Part shown: positions 33,001-41,563 of the stretch, piece after piece
How positions within the stretch are numbered: position 1 is the first letter of the stretch
Layout of the letters: the number at the start of each line of letters is the position of its first letter
Assembly: GCA_937876205.1 (NCBI GenBank)
Contig: CALEII010000010.1
Span: forward strand, 1-56,463
Reading direction: 5' to 3'
Source: an uncultured Clostridia bacterium
GTDB lineage: Bacteria > Bacillota > Clostridia > Oscillospirales > Acutalibacteraceae
DNA length: 56,463 nt
Program-made: the position numbers and the translations under genes
The notes under the pieces: model-generated
The model's database searches: none
What the model was told of the DNA's origin: nothing
Seen by the model: the letters and a program-made list of their open reading frames with translations, nothing else

Positions 33001-34485
33001 ATGGCAAAATCAAAAGCTGTGGCTCCTCATGCTGCAAAGCATCCGAATGCTATTTCCGTAGGTGAAGCAATCGGCTATCTTTTCGGTGATATGGGTAACC
33101 TTTTTGTGCTTACATTCGTTTCAACCTATCTTAAAGTTTTCTACACTGACTGTCTTCTTCCCGGTCACGGAGTAGATGCAACCAGAATCAGTACAGATCT
33201 TACGGTGCTGTTCCTTGTAATCAGACTCTGGGATGCAATCAATGATCCGTTGTGGGGTATAATTGTTGACACAAGAAGACCGACAAAAAACGGTAAATTC
33301 CGTCCCTATCTCAAGACTGTTTCAGTACCTCTCGGTATTTCAACTGCACTGTGCTTCCTTAATGTACAGAATTACATTTCATCCTATGCAATGCTCCTTG
33401 CCTTTGCATACATCACATACTGTGTCTACGGTATGCTTTACACAGGTATAAACATTCCTTACGGTTCACTTGCTTCTGCAATCACAGATGACCCTAACGG
33501 CAGAACCCTTCTTTCAACAATGCGCTCAATCGGTGCAGGTGTGGGCGGTGCTGCAGTTACTCTTGTTGCACAGTCAATTATTTATGATGACGGCACAAAG
33601 CTCAACCCTGAAAAGACCTTTGTTGCAGTTTGTGTGCTTTCTGCTCTTTCAATAGCAGCTTATATGACCTGTTACAAAACAACAAAAGAGAGAGTTCTTT
33701 ATTCTCCCGAAAAGAAAAAGGTCAACCTCAAGCTTACATACGGTACACTTTTTAAGAGCCGTCCCTTCCTTACCGTTACAATTGCAGGTCTTGTTATCAG
33801 CGGACTTCTGCAGTTCGGTTCATTCAATCAGTACCTTACCAAGAACTATTTCGGCAACTCTAACCTTTCAATCTGGCTCACAATTTCAAACTATGCACCG
33901 ATGGTTCTTCTTATCCTTTTCTGCCCCAAACTGGCGGCAAAATTCGGTAAGAAGGAACTTTGCACTGCAGGTCTTGTACTCTCGACTCTTTCAAGCCTTG
34001 CAATGTGCTTCATCGGTCCCAACGAATATCTGCAGGCTAATCCCTGGCCGTTCCTTCTTCTTAACTTCGGTGTCGGTGCAGGCTATTCATTCGTTTCAAT
34101 TCTCAACTGGGCTGTTGTTACGGATGTTATCGACTATCAGGAGAATGTCACGGGAATCAAAAACGAAAGTGCAATCTATGCAGTTTATACATTTGCCAGA
34201 AAAGTCGGTCAGACAATTGCAGACTCAGGCGGACTTCAGCTTCTTTACAGATATGCAAAGTATGACCCCGAAAGCTCAGGCGTTGTAGGTTATATCCCCG
34301 GTGTCGGTGACCGTATGTACAAGATGGTCACAAGAGTTATGGCAGGCGGATATTTCGTTATTTTCATTCTGTTCCTGCTCTATCCTCTTAACAAGAAGAA
34401 TCTTGCAAAGCTTCAGCAGGAGCTTACGGAAAAGAGAACTGCAAATCTTGAAAAAATGAAAGCTTCTCAGACAGAAGTGATGTAA
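33001..34485 (+). CDS. GPH-family glycoside:cation symporter (MelB-like)
   Basis: A 494-residue membrane protein with about twelve hydrophobic segments. The family motif with cation-site acids (RLWDAINDPLWGIIVD) is near residues 78-93, and PYGSLASAITDDPNGRT lies in the middle. It imports a glycoside with sodium or proton. It has its own promoter and sits near GH43, GH2 and clan GH-A glycosidases, so it may carry their products. Which sugar cannot be read. Confidence 0.92.
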   Translation: MAKSKAVAPHAAKHPNAISVGEAIGYLFGDMGNLFVLTFVSTYLKVFYTDCLLPGHGVDATRISTDLTVLFLVIRLWDAINDPLWGIIVDTRRPTKNGKFRPYLKTVSVPLGISTALCFLNVQNYISSYAMLLAFAYITYCVYGMLYTGINIPYGSLASAITDDPNGRTLLSTMRSIGAGVGGAAVTLVAQSIIYDDGTKLNPEKTFVAVCVLSALSIAAYMTCYKTTKERVLYSPEKKKVNLKLTYGTLFKSRPFLTVTIAGLVISGLLQFGSFNQYLTKNYFGNSNLSIWLTISNYAPMVLLILFCPKLAAKFGKKELCTAGLVLSTLSSLAMCFIGPNEYLQANPWPFLLLNFGVGAGYSFVSILNWAVVTDVIDYQENVTGIKNESAIYAVYTFARKVGQTIADSGGLQLLYRYAKYDPESSGVVGYIPGVGDRMYKMVTRVMAGGYFVIFILFLLYPLNKKNLAKLQQELTEKRTANLEKMKASQTEVM

Positions 34486-34621
34486 AATAAGGGGATGTAA
34501 AAAAAGTGCAGACCGCATAAAACACGCAAAATAAAGGTTTTCTTTATGCTGATACCACTCAAAAACCTGTAAATACAATCATAATTGATAAATTTAGTAT
34601 TATTTATTGTTTTATGCTATA

Positions 34622-34705
34622 AACAAACTTCGCCACTCGGCGTACCTTTGTACGCCTTCGGGTAACCCCAAACAACGCATCTGCGTTGTTTGGGCTCAGT
34701 TTGTT
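34622..34705 (+). repeat. Cloverleaf-like three-stem element
   Basis: Outer arms AACAAACT (34622-34629) and AGTTTGTT (34698-34705) enclose two perfect hairpins: GGCGTAC / GTACGCC (34639-34645 / 34650-34656, loop CTTT) and a 13 bp stem CCCAAACAACGCA / TGCGTTGTTTGGG (34667-34679 / 34682-34694, loop TC). It folds as a three-way junction on either strand. It could be a small RNA or a miniature repeat element. Confidence 0.55.
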
Positions 34706-34733
34706 CATTCTGCGCATTTTTCCCTATCCCCTG

Positions 34734-34777
34734 AAAAGGAGCTGTAAAAAAACAAAAGTTTTTTTACAGCTCCTTTT
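34734..34777. terminator. Long bidirectional terminator
   Basis: Perfect 20 bp arms starting AAAAGGAGCTGT (34734-34753 / 34758-34777) with loop AAAA. It ends the minus-strand GH43 gene and anything transcribed from the left. Confidence 0.82.
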
Positions 34778-34783
34778 ATGTTT

Positions 34784-35647
34784 TTATAAAGTCTCAAGAT
34801 GACCGTCTTTTTCGACAATCTGAGTCAGAACCGGTCTTTCATCGGGATTGCTGTTCGGTCTGTGAAGTACAAGATATGTTTTCTTGTCAAAGCCTGTGAA
34901 AATCATACCGTGACCGCCGTCTTTTTCGGCAAGAAGAGGCAGGTCGTGATTAAAATTGCCGTCAATATCGCCGTTGTCTGAATAACACACAGCCTGTACA
35001 TATCCGCTGTCCGTAAAGCTTGACCATATCATATACAGTCTCCCGCTTTCGCCACGGTACATAAAGGGTCCGTCAGTTACCCAGTGTGAATGTTCTTTTC
35101 TTGCCCACCAAGGGTCGGAGCCACTGAAAAGAAGTCTCGGCTCTGATATTGCAGATGAGAGGTCGTCAGAAAGCATCATTTCACAGACCGTTCCGTTTTT
35201 TATCTGACTGTGTTCGTGACAGAACACTATGTGAGGTTTGTTGTTTTTGTCAACATAAAGTGTTCCGTCAAGAGCCATCCATTCCTCAGGAGTAACGGGA
35301 TACTCTGTTATTGGTGTGAATTTTCCGTCAGGTGTGTCAGAAACGAGAATCTGCGTACCCCTGTTTCTGTCTTCACTTTTAAAGGATGCAAACATATAGA
35401 ATTTGCCGTTATATATATGCACTTCAGGTGCCCAGAAATTATGAGTGCCCCAGAAGTCATTACTCTGTTCAAAAACAGAAACCGGTTCGCTCCAGTTTTC
35501 GAGGTCATCACTTATGTAAACATCAAAGCCCATTCCTTGTGTTTTGCAGCTTTCCCAGCAGCCCTTTCCTCGGGTGCCGTACATATAATATCTGTTATCA
35601 TAAGGAACAATGAACGGGTCTCTTATATTTATATCACTGAATTTCAT
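34784..35647 (-). CDS. GH43-family glycosidase
   Basis: A 287-residue five-bladed beta-propeller enzyme without signal peptide, so it probably acts in the cytoplasm. The catalytic base Asp is in NIRDPFIV (about residue 10) and the pKa-tuning Asp in ALDGTLY. The expected general-acid Glu lies in a motif that here reads VTDGPFMYR, with Asp in place of Glu. Some GH43-like groups share this DGPF form. Activity on arabinosides or xylosides is possible. The start overlaps the end of the next upstream gene by 14 bp. Confidence 0.82.
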   Translation of the reverse strand: MKFSDINIRDPFIVPYDNRYYMYGTRGKGCWESCKTQGMGFDVYISDDLENWSEPVSVFEQSNDFWGTHNFWAPEVHIYNGKFYMFASFKSEDRNRGTQILVSDTPDGKFTPITEYPVTPEEWMALDGTLYVDKNNKPHIVFCHEHSQIKNGTVCEMMLSDDLSSAISEPRLLFSGSDPWWARKEHSHWVTDGPFMYRGESGRLYMIWSSFTDSGYVQAVCYSDNGDIDGNFNHDLPLLAEKDGGHGMIFTGFDKKTYLVLHRPNSNPDERPVLTQIVEKDGHLETL

Positions 35648-36056
35648 TGTGCTTAACCTCTTTTTCTGATTTTATAATCATTATAGCAACAAACTGAATA
35701 ATCATCAAGAGGGAAATCAAATATGAAACCAGGTTGAAGCATTTTCCGCCGAACATTATAAGAGGAAGAACAGATGTGAAAACGGAAAGCCCTGAAACAA
35801 CAGCTGCTGCAGCTGTTAATTTTTTTGATTTTGAAGTGAGAAGAACTATTGCAAAAATAAGTGTAACACAGCTGAGAATTGCCGTTATGAACGGACCGAA
35901 GTTTGCATAGCCATAGGGTACGAGTGAAAAATAAGAGAATGTTGTTGTGATGGTTTCTTCGGGTGTTGCAAAGTTGCACACTGCACCCTTGCCGAAAATT
36001 TCAAGGATAATCGCAATTACGGTTGAAGCAAGCAGAATAATACGGTATTTTTTCAT
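35634..36056 (-). CDS. Small four-helix membrane protein
   Basis: A 140-residue protein with four hydrophobic helices (about 4-20, 52-74, 80-104, 110-128), unknown family, and a charged C-terminal tail. It overlaps the GH43 start by 14 bp, so the two are likely translationally coupled. The helix arrangement does not match a known transporter. Confidence 0.7.
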   Translation of the reverse strand: MKKYRIILLASTVIAIILEIFGKGAVCNFATPEETITTTFSYFSLVPYGYANFGPFITAILSCVTLIFAIVLLTSKSKKLTAAAAVVSGLSVFTSVLPLIMFGGKCFNLVSYLISLLMIIQFVAIMIIKSEKEVKHNEIQ

Positions 36057-36155
36057 TTGTTATCTCTCCTTTCTCAGTTTTATATTAACAAAAAACAATC
36101 CTGTACGCAAGTTACACTGTTGTAACATACGATGACAGGATTGTAATTATATCTG

Positions 36156-36596
36156 TTATTTATCGTAAGGATTTATAAAGTCATCTGCTGAAGGGGGAGT
36201 CTGACCGTTTTTGCCCATTTCAAAACGGTATATTTCCTTGTCTGAAATATCGATAAACGGTATCAGAATCGGGGGAATACCTGCTGTTGCAGTCAGGGAT
36301 GAAATAAATGCCCTTATGTGCGGAAACAGCTCGTTGTATGTTTCAATATGGAGTAATTCTTTTGCCGTCCCTTCCGTGAATCTGAAAATTCCCGTTGCAG
36401 TGACCTCTATGCTGAATTCCTCAGGTGCCGATTTATCCTTGATTTTCGCCGTAAATTCTCCGATACAGGTGTTTTTGTTTGAGTATTTCACATTGTATGA
36501 GTAGCCGAAGCCCAGCTCAATTTTTTTATTTTCTCTGATATTGTTGTTGAAGTCAATTTTTGTGGTTTTGAATGCCGCGAGTGATGAATTTTTCAT
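36156..36596 (-). CDS. SecB-like protein-export chaperone
   Basis: A 146-residue protein with the SecB-like fold pattern. The most diagnostic stretch is near the C-terminus, LFPHIRAFISSLTATAG followed by IPPILIPFIDI, which mirrors the SecB region with its conserved hydrophobic groove. SecB proper is typical of Proteobacteria. In Gram-positive bacteria similar proteins can serve toxin-antitoxin systems or act alone. No toxin gene is adjacent. The next gene downstream, 4 bp away, is a HELAH metallopeptidase. Confidence 0.75.
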   Translation of the reverse strand: MKNSSLAAFKTTKIDFNNNIRENKKIELGFGYSYNVKYSNKNTCIGEFTAKIKDKSAPEEFSIEVTATGIFRFTEGTAKELLHIETYNELFPHIRAFISSLTATAGIPPILIPFIDISDKEIYRFEMGKNGQTPPSADDFINPYDK

Positions 36597-36599
36597 TTT

Positions 36600-37127
36600 T
36601 TATTTCTCCTTATGCTGCAGAATATTCTGTTTTTTACGGTAATCGGGCATATACTTTTCCACCAGAGCGTAGAATGCTGCAGAGTGGTCAAGATGCTTTA
36701 TGTGTGCCAGCTCGTGAATTATCACATAGTCAATCACATCTGCGGGGTAAGCCATCAGACGGTATGAAAAGCAGATGCCCTTCTTTGCGTTGCAGCTGCC
36801 GTAACGCTTTTCTGCCCTTGTTACGTGTATATATGACGGCTGAAGATTCATAATCTCAGCCCAGTAGGCAGTTCTCACGGGCAGATAATCCTTAGCCTTC
36901 TGTATATATGCAGGAATATCGTTTTCATTTATTGTGTATTTTTCTGCATTTTTTTTTCGTTGTGCCGTTTTCGCAAGGGCAGCTTCAATCCACTTTCTGT
37001 TGCATTCCACAAAAGCATCGGCATTCTGCTGTGTTGTCTTTTTCGGCACACAGACAACTATTCTGCCGTCAGGAGTGATTTTGATTGCCATTGATTTTCG
37101 GTCTGAACGCTTTAATTCATAATCCAT
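36600..37127 (-). CDS. YgjP-like zinc metallopeptidase (DUF45)
   Basis: A 175-residue protein with the zinc motif HELAH (138-142) and a third ligand His148 in LDHSAAF. The N-terminal half has the family KSMAIKITPDG start. Proteins of this family sit next to restriction or housekeeping genes and their targets are largely unknown. It is in one operon with the SecB-like gene (4 bp), so a shared role in handling unfolded or secreted proteins is possible. Confidence 0.86.
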   Translation of the reverse strand: MDYELKRSDRKSMAIKITPDGRIVVCVPKKTTQQNADAFVECNRKWIEAALAKTAQRKKNAEKYTINENDIPAYIQKAKDYLPVRTAYWAEIMNLQPSYIHVTRAEKRYGSCNAKKGICFSYRLMAYPADVIDYVIIHELAHIKHLDHSAAFYALVEKYMPDYRKKQNILQHKEK

Positions 37128-37140
37128 TTTATACTCCTTG

Positions 37141-37169
37141 TTGCCAAAAGAAAAGAACTGTGGTAAAAT
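37141..37169 (+). promoter_or_regulatory. Promoter of small Cys-rich gene
   Basis: TTGCCA (37141-37146) and TAAAAT (37164-37169) with a 17 bp spacer. Confidence 0.65.
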
Positions 37170-37187
37170 GTTTGCGGTGATAAATTT

Positions 37188-37382
37188 ATGATAAATAAAA
37201 AGAAAACGGTATCAAACTGTGAAACCTGTGAAAACTATATTTATGATGAGCAGTATGACAGCTATTACTGTGATATGAATCTTGATGAGGATGAAATGAT
37301 GCACTTTCTGACGGGTAATTTCGGCAACTGCCCTTATTACAGGGATAATGACGAGTACCGTATTGTCAGAAAACAGAATTAA
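37188..37382 (+). CDS. DUF6472-like small Cys-rich protein
   Basis: A 64-residue protein with Cys-x-x-Cys (CETC), Cys in YYCDM and Cys in NCPYY, probably one zinc or a disulfide. It matches the DUF6472 pattern with YYCDMNLDEDEM. Its TAA stop shares a TTAA palindrome with the stop of the convergent gene. Function unknown. Confidence 0.75.
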   Translation: MINKKKTVSNCETCENYIYDEQYDSYYCDMNLDEDEMMHFLTGNFGNCPYYRDNDEYRIVRKQN

Positions 37383-37594
37383 AGACTGAAATCCTCTGCC
37401 GAAAAGCCTGACTGAAGCTTTACTGTTTCAGGAGTACGCTTCAAAGGGTCATATCTGAACTTTTTGCAGAAAGAATCGGCTTGCATCACGCCTTTTTTTG
37501 CGCACAGAACAGTCTGACCGTCTGATGCAGTGTTGCCGTTTTCGCAGTATATACATCTGGGGGAAATATCACCCGAAAAAACTGATTTTTTCAT
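37379..37594 (-). CDS. Small Cys-rich protein
   Basis: A 71-residue protein with CIYC, a later Cys in VLCAKKG and Cys in SFCKKFRYDPLKR, a layout of a small zinc-binding domain. The C-terminal part with KFRYDPLKRTP recalls a common short Clostridia protein family. It is convergent with the previous gene, sharing stop bases, and has no visible operon partner. Confidence 0.65.
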   Translation of the reverse strand: MKKSVFSGDISPRCIYCENGNTASDGQTVLCAKKGVMQADSFCKKFRYDPLKRTPETVKLQSGFSAEDFSL

Positions 37595-37667
37595 TTTTGT
37601 GTAACACCTTCTTATTGCTCATTTTACAATAATAAAATAAATGTGTCAAGTCGGAGAGTGTTGAATC

Positions 37668-38585
37668 TTGATAATATATTCAGTGGGGGAGACTCTGAAG
37701 AAAACAGACGAAATACCGGCAGAACACGGTGAAAAACGGCTGTACCTTGTTTCGGAAAGTGAGTTTGAAAAGGACTTTACAAATATTGCTCACAAAAAAA
37801 CAGTTATGCACTGCCTGTGTGTGCCTGAGTACACAAAGGTACAGTTCTTCGGATCCTGTGTGGTGGGTGCGGTTTTTGTGCCTGATAAAGAAAACGCAGG
37901 CAGCGTAAAGGCTCATATCGGCTTTTACATTGCCGAAAATGAAATGTATCTTGTTGGGGATGAAAGTTACACGGTAAATCTCGCAGGCAGAATCAGGGAG
38001 GCAAAACTGCCTGCGGAACTGACACTGTGCGGACTTTTCTGTATGATGCTCAACATTCTCATTGATGATGATTTCCGTTTTCTGCAGAAGACAGAAAAGA
38101 CCCTCATTCAGCTTGAGGATTCACTGAATAAGGGCGCAGATGACGGTTTTGATATTAAAATTCTGCCTTACAGAAGGCTGATGATGTGTTTTCAGGCTCA
38201 TTACTATCAGCTTATGAATATGGGTATGGCTTTCCGTTCTAATATAAACCATATGCTCACAGAAGATGATGTGATGAGTTTTACCTACTACACAAGACGC
38301 TCTGAAATGCTTCATATGCAGGTGCAGACTCTACGGGATTATATATTTCATATAAGGGAGACATACCGTACCGATATCGCAGTCAGGCAGTCACGCAGTA
38401 TGAATATGCTCACTGTTGTGACATCGCTGTTTATGCCGTTATCGTTGATTGCAGGGTGGTACGGTATGAATTTTGAGTTTATGCCGGAGCTTGACAGCCC
38501 TGCAGGTTATCCGTCTGTTATTGCAGTAAGTCTTGCCGTCGTTGTTGCAGGGTTGATATTTTTCAGAAGAAAGAGGTTGCTGTGA
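37668..38585 (+). CDS. CorA-family divalent cation transporter
   Basis: A 305-residue protein with a large cytoplasmic N-terminal domain, a long helix, and two C-terminal transmembrane helices. The signature YGMNF lies after the first helix and the tail ends with basic residues. CorA forms a pentamer that carries magnesium or other divalent ions. TTG is the start, with GGAGAG 9 bases upstream. Confidence 0.92.
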   Translation: MIIYSVGETLKKTDEIPAEHGEKRLYLVSESEFEKDFTNIAHKKTVMHCLCVPEYTKVQFFGSCVVGAVFVPDKENAGSVKAHIGFYIAENEMYLVGDESYTVNLAGRIREAKLPAELTLCGLFCMMLNILIDDDFRFLQKTEKTLIQLEDSLNKGADDGFDIKILPYRRLMMCFQAHYYQLMNMGMAFRSNINHMLTEDDVMSFTYYTRRSEMLHMQVQTLRDYIFHIRETYRTDIAVRQSRSMNMLTVVTSLFMPLSLIAGWYGMNFEFMPELDSPAGYPSVIAVSLAVVVAGLIFFRRKRLL

Positions 38586-38620
38586 AATTTTTGCGGCTAT
38601 CTCTTCTTTTTTTGTCTTCT

Positions 38621-38833
38621 TCAGCGTATCAGCTCATCCTCAATGAAGTACATAAACTGGCTTTCTTCAAGCTGTTGACTGTTCATCCTGCTGACCATTT
38701 CCTCAACCTTTGCCCTGTCTGTTGATACATCGTCAAAGCTGCAGTTTCTGCCGTTGATTCCGTATGTGGTAAACCGTTGACCGTACAGTGTTTTTGAGCA
38801 TTCGGTGACTGTGTAAAGAGTTTCTTTTTTCAT
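38621..38833 (-). CDS. DUF6514-like small protein
   Basis: A 70-residue protein starting MKKETLYTVTE, with a GGGAG site upstream of the ATG at 38833; the 12 extra residues of the longer frame are rejected. The pattern YTVTEC...FTTYGI matches the DUF6514 family of small Clostridia proteins of unknown role. Confidence 0.7.
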   Translation of the reverse strand: MKKETLYTVTECSKTLYGQRFTTYGINGRNCSFDDVSTDRAKVEEMVSRMNSQQLEESQFMYFIEDELIR

Positions 38834-39124
38834 TTCATTCTCCCTTTTTTGTGATGTTCTCATTGGCATAAATTATACCAATTATTGTACTTTTTTCTCA
38901 ATACTTTATTTAGATAATTATTTATTATATTCAAAACTTTTGCAAATTTTGGCAAAGTTTGTCAAAAATGAAATTTAAAACAAAAAAATAATTGTATTCG
39001 ATAAAAACAAAATTTAATTGTAAAAATAGGCTGATTTCTGTCTGTTTTTAATTTTTTGTAATAAAAACGGAAATCGTTTGTCACCGACAAAGGCAGGCTT
39101 CGGACAGCAGAAACGGGTGTTGAT
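38834..39124. other. Gene-free AT-rich spacer
   Basis: About 290 bp without a credible gene. An imperfect inverted repeat AAACTTT (38934-38940) / AAAGTTT (38954-38960) and the run CAAATTTTGGCAAAGTTTG are visible. No riboswitch or tRNA is recognised. Confidence 0.5.
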
Positions 39125-39153
39125 TTGACAAAAAAACAATAATACTGTATAAT
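39125..39153 (+). promoter_or_regulatory. Perfect sigma-A promoter of surface-protein cluster
   Basis: TTGACA (39125-39130) and TATAAT (39148-39153), 17 bp spacer, 24 bp before the ATG. Confidence 0.88.
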
Positions 39154-39176
39154 CAACGCAGAAAGGGGCGGTAACA

Positions 39177-40274
39177 ATGCCTATTCTGAAAAGAACTTTT
39201 TGCATACTTCTTGTTGCTTTTGTGCTGGCATCTTCGGTAATATGTACTTCAGCATATACAACTGATGATGTGGCAAACGCCGCACTTGATATGATTTTTA
39301 ATCACGAGGGTGTCTACACAACCGTAGTCGTTAATGACAACGGTGCTGTGAGTCTCGGTAAGGTCGGCTGGCACGGCTTCAGGGCATTACAGCTTCTGAG
39401 AACAATTGTCAACGCCGATAAGGATCAGGCAAAAGAAATTCTCGGTGATGAGCTTTACAATGAAATACTCACTGCTACAAATGCTCAGTGGGATTACAGA
39501 ATTCTCAATCAGAGTGAAAAAACCGTAGTTACGGAGCTTCTCGCAACGGAAGAGAGCAAAAAAGCTCAGGATGCTCTTGCCTTTGAAGATGTCAAAAAAT
39601 ATATCGTTCACGGTCAGAGTCTGGGTATAACTGACGGTCAGGCTCTTGTGTATTTTGCAGATATTGAAAATCAGATGGGCTCATACGGTGCACAGCGTGT
39701 TGCAAAGGCTGCAATAGCTCTTGCCGGCAGCGGTGCAAAGGTCACTCTTGACGATATGTATAAGGCAGCAATGGCAGACAGAACTGCCGCAAGCAGCCCC
39801 ACAAGACGAAAATCGGCTTATAATTACTGTCTGAAGCTTAAATTCGGCGCAGGCGGTATCGAAAACGGCTACAAAACCGGAAAATATAAAATTAAAGCCG
39901 ACCCGTCTCTGAGAATCAGAAGCGGACCGGGAACAAGTTATGCGACAGTGACCGACCCCGTACCCAACGGAACTGTTGTTACAGTTACTGAGGTTTCGGG
40001 AATGTGGGGAAAGATTGTTTATAAAGGTAAAACAGGCTGGATAAGCCTTGTGTATACAGAATATGCAGAGGTTATTGTCACTCCCTCTGCGACTCCCGAC
40101 CTTAACGGAAACGGAGTTGTTGATGCTGCTGATGCAAGAACTGCGCTCAGAGCTGCAGCCGGAATGGAAAAGCTGTCTGATGCAAAATTCAGGCTTGCCG
40201 ACTGTGACAGTGACGGTAAGGTTACGGCTGCCGATGCAAGAGTTATTCTTCGTATTGCCGCAAAACTTCAGTAA
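39177..40274 (+). CDS. Secreted lysozyme-like protein with SH3b and dockerin-like domains
   Basis: A 365-residue protein. A signal peptide (about 1-25) precedes an N-terminal domain (about 28-225) with a candidate catalytic Glu in NHEG, then NDNGAVSLGKVGWHG, a pattern seen in lysozyme-like domains of clostridia. A bacterial SH3 domain follows (about 235-290, LRIRSGPGTSYATV), then a C-terminal type I dockerin-like module (about 305-365) with two repeats (DLNGNGVVDAADA and DCDSDGKVTAADA). The dockerin suggests attachment to a cohesin scaffold elsewhere. Cell-wall cleavage is inferred. Confidence 0.72.
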   Translation: MPILKRTFCILLVAFVLASSVICTSAYTTDDVANAALDMIFNHEGVYTTVVVNDNGAVSLGKVGWHGFRALQLLRTIVNADKDQAKEILGDELYNEILTATNAQWDYRILNQSEKTVVTELLATEESKKAQDALAFEDVKKYIVHGQSLGITDGQALVYFADIENQMGSYGAQRVAKAAIALAGSGAKVTLDDMYKAAMADRTAASSPTRRKSAYNYCLKLKFGAGGIENGYKTGKYKIKADPSLRIRSGPGTSYATVTDPVPNGTVVTVTEVSGMWGKIVYKGKTGWISLVYTEYAEVIVTPSATPDLNGNGVVDAADARTALRAAAGMEKLSDAKFRLADCDSDGKVTAADARVILRIAAKLQ

Positions 40275-40288
40275 AAAAGGTCTTGTTT

Positions 40289-41563
40289 ATGGATATTTTT
40301 GATATGTTTCCTTGTTTCACATTAAGTGCTGACACCGTTGACTGCAACTGCGGTGACGGCACTTTTATGCGTATTTTCAGAAATTGCAGTGAAAATACAT
40401 TTTTTGAATATGAAAAACTGCTTGAGAATTCCGGCTTTGTTGTGCTTGACAGGTATGACATTGCCGGAAATGTTCATTTCACAATGAAAAAAGACGGCAT
40501 AACCGTACAGTATTATTTCAACCCCTGCTCAGGTGATGTAAGAGTTATCGCAGACCCATACACAGCACCCGTTCAGACACAATATATTCCCGTAAAAAGT
40601 GTATGTAATACAGAGCTTTATCAGTTTGAAACAGATCACAGTCTTATTGACTGCGGAATGTGTTACATAATAAGGTGTGCAGACAACAGCTTTTTTGTCA
40701 TAGACAGTGCACATTTTTATTCAATCAATGATAATGACAGAATCCACGCATTTCTGCGTTCTATGACACCCGAGGGTGAAAAAATCCGTATAGCGGGCTG
40801 GTTTATCACGCACGGTCACGATGACCATGTCTGCAAGGCAAAGGATTACCTTAAGTATAATATGGCAGACACTGTTGTTGATTGCTTCTATATGAATATT
40901 ATTCCCACTGACCACAGAGATAACGGCTTCTGGGGTGAAGCGAACAAGGCTTTTTCAGACAGCTTCTGTGAGACTGTGAAGGAACTCGGTATCCCTGTCG
41001 TCAAGCTTCACACAGGTCAGCACTTTTTTGTGCGAAATCTTGAATTTGAGGTGCTTTGCACACACGAAGACGTATATCCTCAGGTCTTTTCTGATTACAA
41101 CAATTCATCTACAGTGCTTATGATGAAGACTATGGGACAGAAAATATTGTTCCCCGGTGATGCAAGCGACAAGTCGAGCGTAGTTCTTGAGCAGAGATAT
41201 GCTCATTATCTGAAATGTGATATAATTCAGCTTGCCCATCACGGTCATCACGGCACATCTGCAAGGTTTTATGAATACGCTGCGGCTCCCGTCGTGCTGT
41301 GTCCGAATACAGAGATAAAAATAAATGAAGAAATGCACATTCCTGCAAATCAGGTTGCAAAAGCAATTGCAAAAGAATTCTATATTTCAGCCAACGGCAC
41401 CGTAAAGCTGACGTTACCGTACAAAATGGGTACTGCAGAAGTTTTTCCCGATGAAACGACAGAGGATTTTGACGGTATAAAACAGCTGTGGAATTATGAA
41501 TATACAGAAGAATTCAAAAAACAGCATAATGAGGAATTTGCGGCGAGAGGCGGTAAACTGTAA
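40289..41563 (+). CDS. MBL-fold metallohydrolase
   Basis: A 424-residue protein with the metallo-beta-lactamase motif HGHDDH (175-180), a GDAS motif (LFPGDAS) and HHGHHGTS, enough to bind two metals. The N-terminal 110 residues are family-specific. No signal peptide is seen. The start at 40289 has an AAAAAAGG site at good spacing. It has a ComEC/hydrolase-like pattern, but the substrate is unknown. It overlaps the next gene by 1 bp (TAATG). Confidence 0.83.
   Translation: MDIFDMFPCFTLSADTVDCNCGDGTFMRIFRNCSENTFFEYEKLLENSGFVVLDRYDIAGNVHFTMKKDGITVQYYFNPCSGDVRVIADPYTAPVQTQYIPVKSVCNTELYQFETDHSLIDCGMCYIIRCADNSFFVIDSAHFYSINDNDRIHAFLRSMTPEGEKIRIAGWFITHGHDDHVCKAKDYLKYNMADTVVDCFYMNIIPTDHRDNGFWGEANKAFSDSFCETVKELGIPVVKLHTGQHFFVRNLEFEVLCTHEDVYPQVFSDYNNSSTVLMMKTMGQKILFPGDASDKSSVVLEQRYAHYLKCDIIQLAHHGHHGTSARFYEYAAAPVVLCPNTEIKINEEMHIPANQVAKAIAKEFYISANGTVKLTLPYKMGTAEVFPDETTEDFDGIKQLWNYEYTEEFKKQHNEEFAARGGKL

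Larger units (their letters stand above)
34486..34783. other. Structured intergenic region, 298 bp
   Basis: No gene. It holds an AT-rich stretch (34500-34620), a three-stem foldable element (34622-34705) and a long terminator-like hairpin (34734-34777). Confidence 0.7.

Noticed and set aside
36156..37127. SecB-type toxin-antitoxin-chaperone system
   Set aside because: No toxin or antitoxin gene is adjacent to the SecB-like gene.
38834..39124. Riboswitch upstream of the dockerin gene
   Set aside because: The consensus promoter at 39125 lies downstream of this stretch, so it would not be in the transcript. No known aptamer core was seen.
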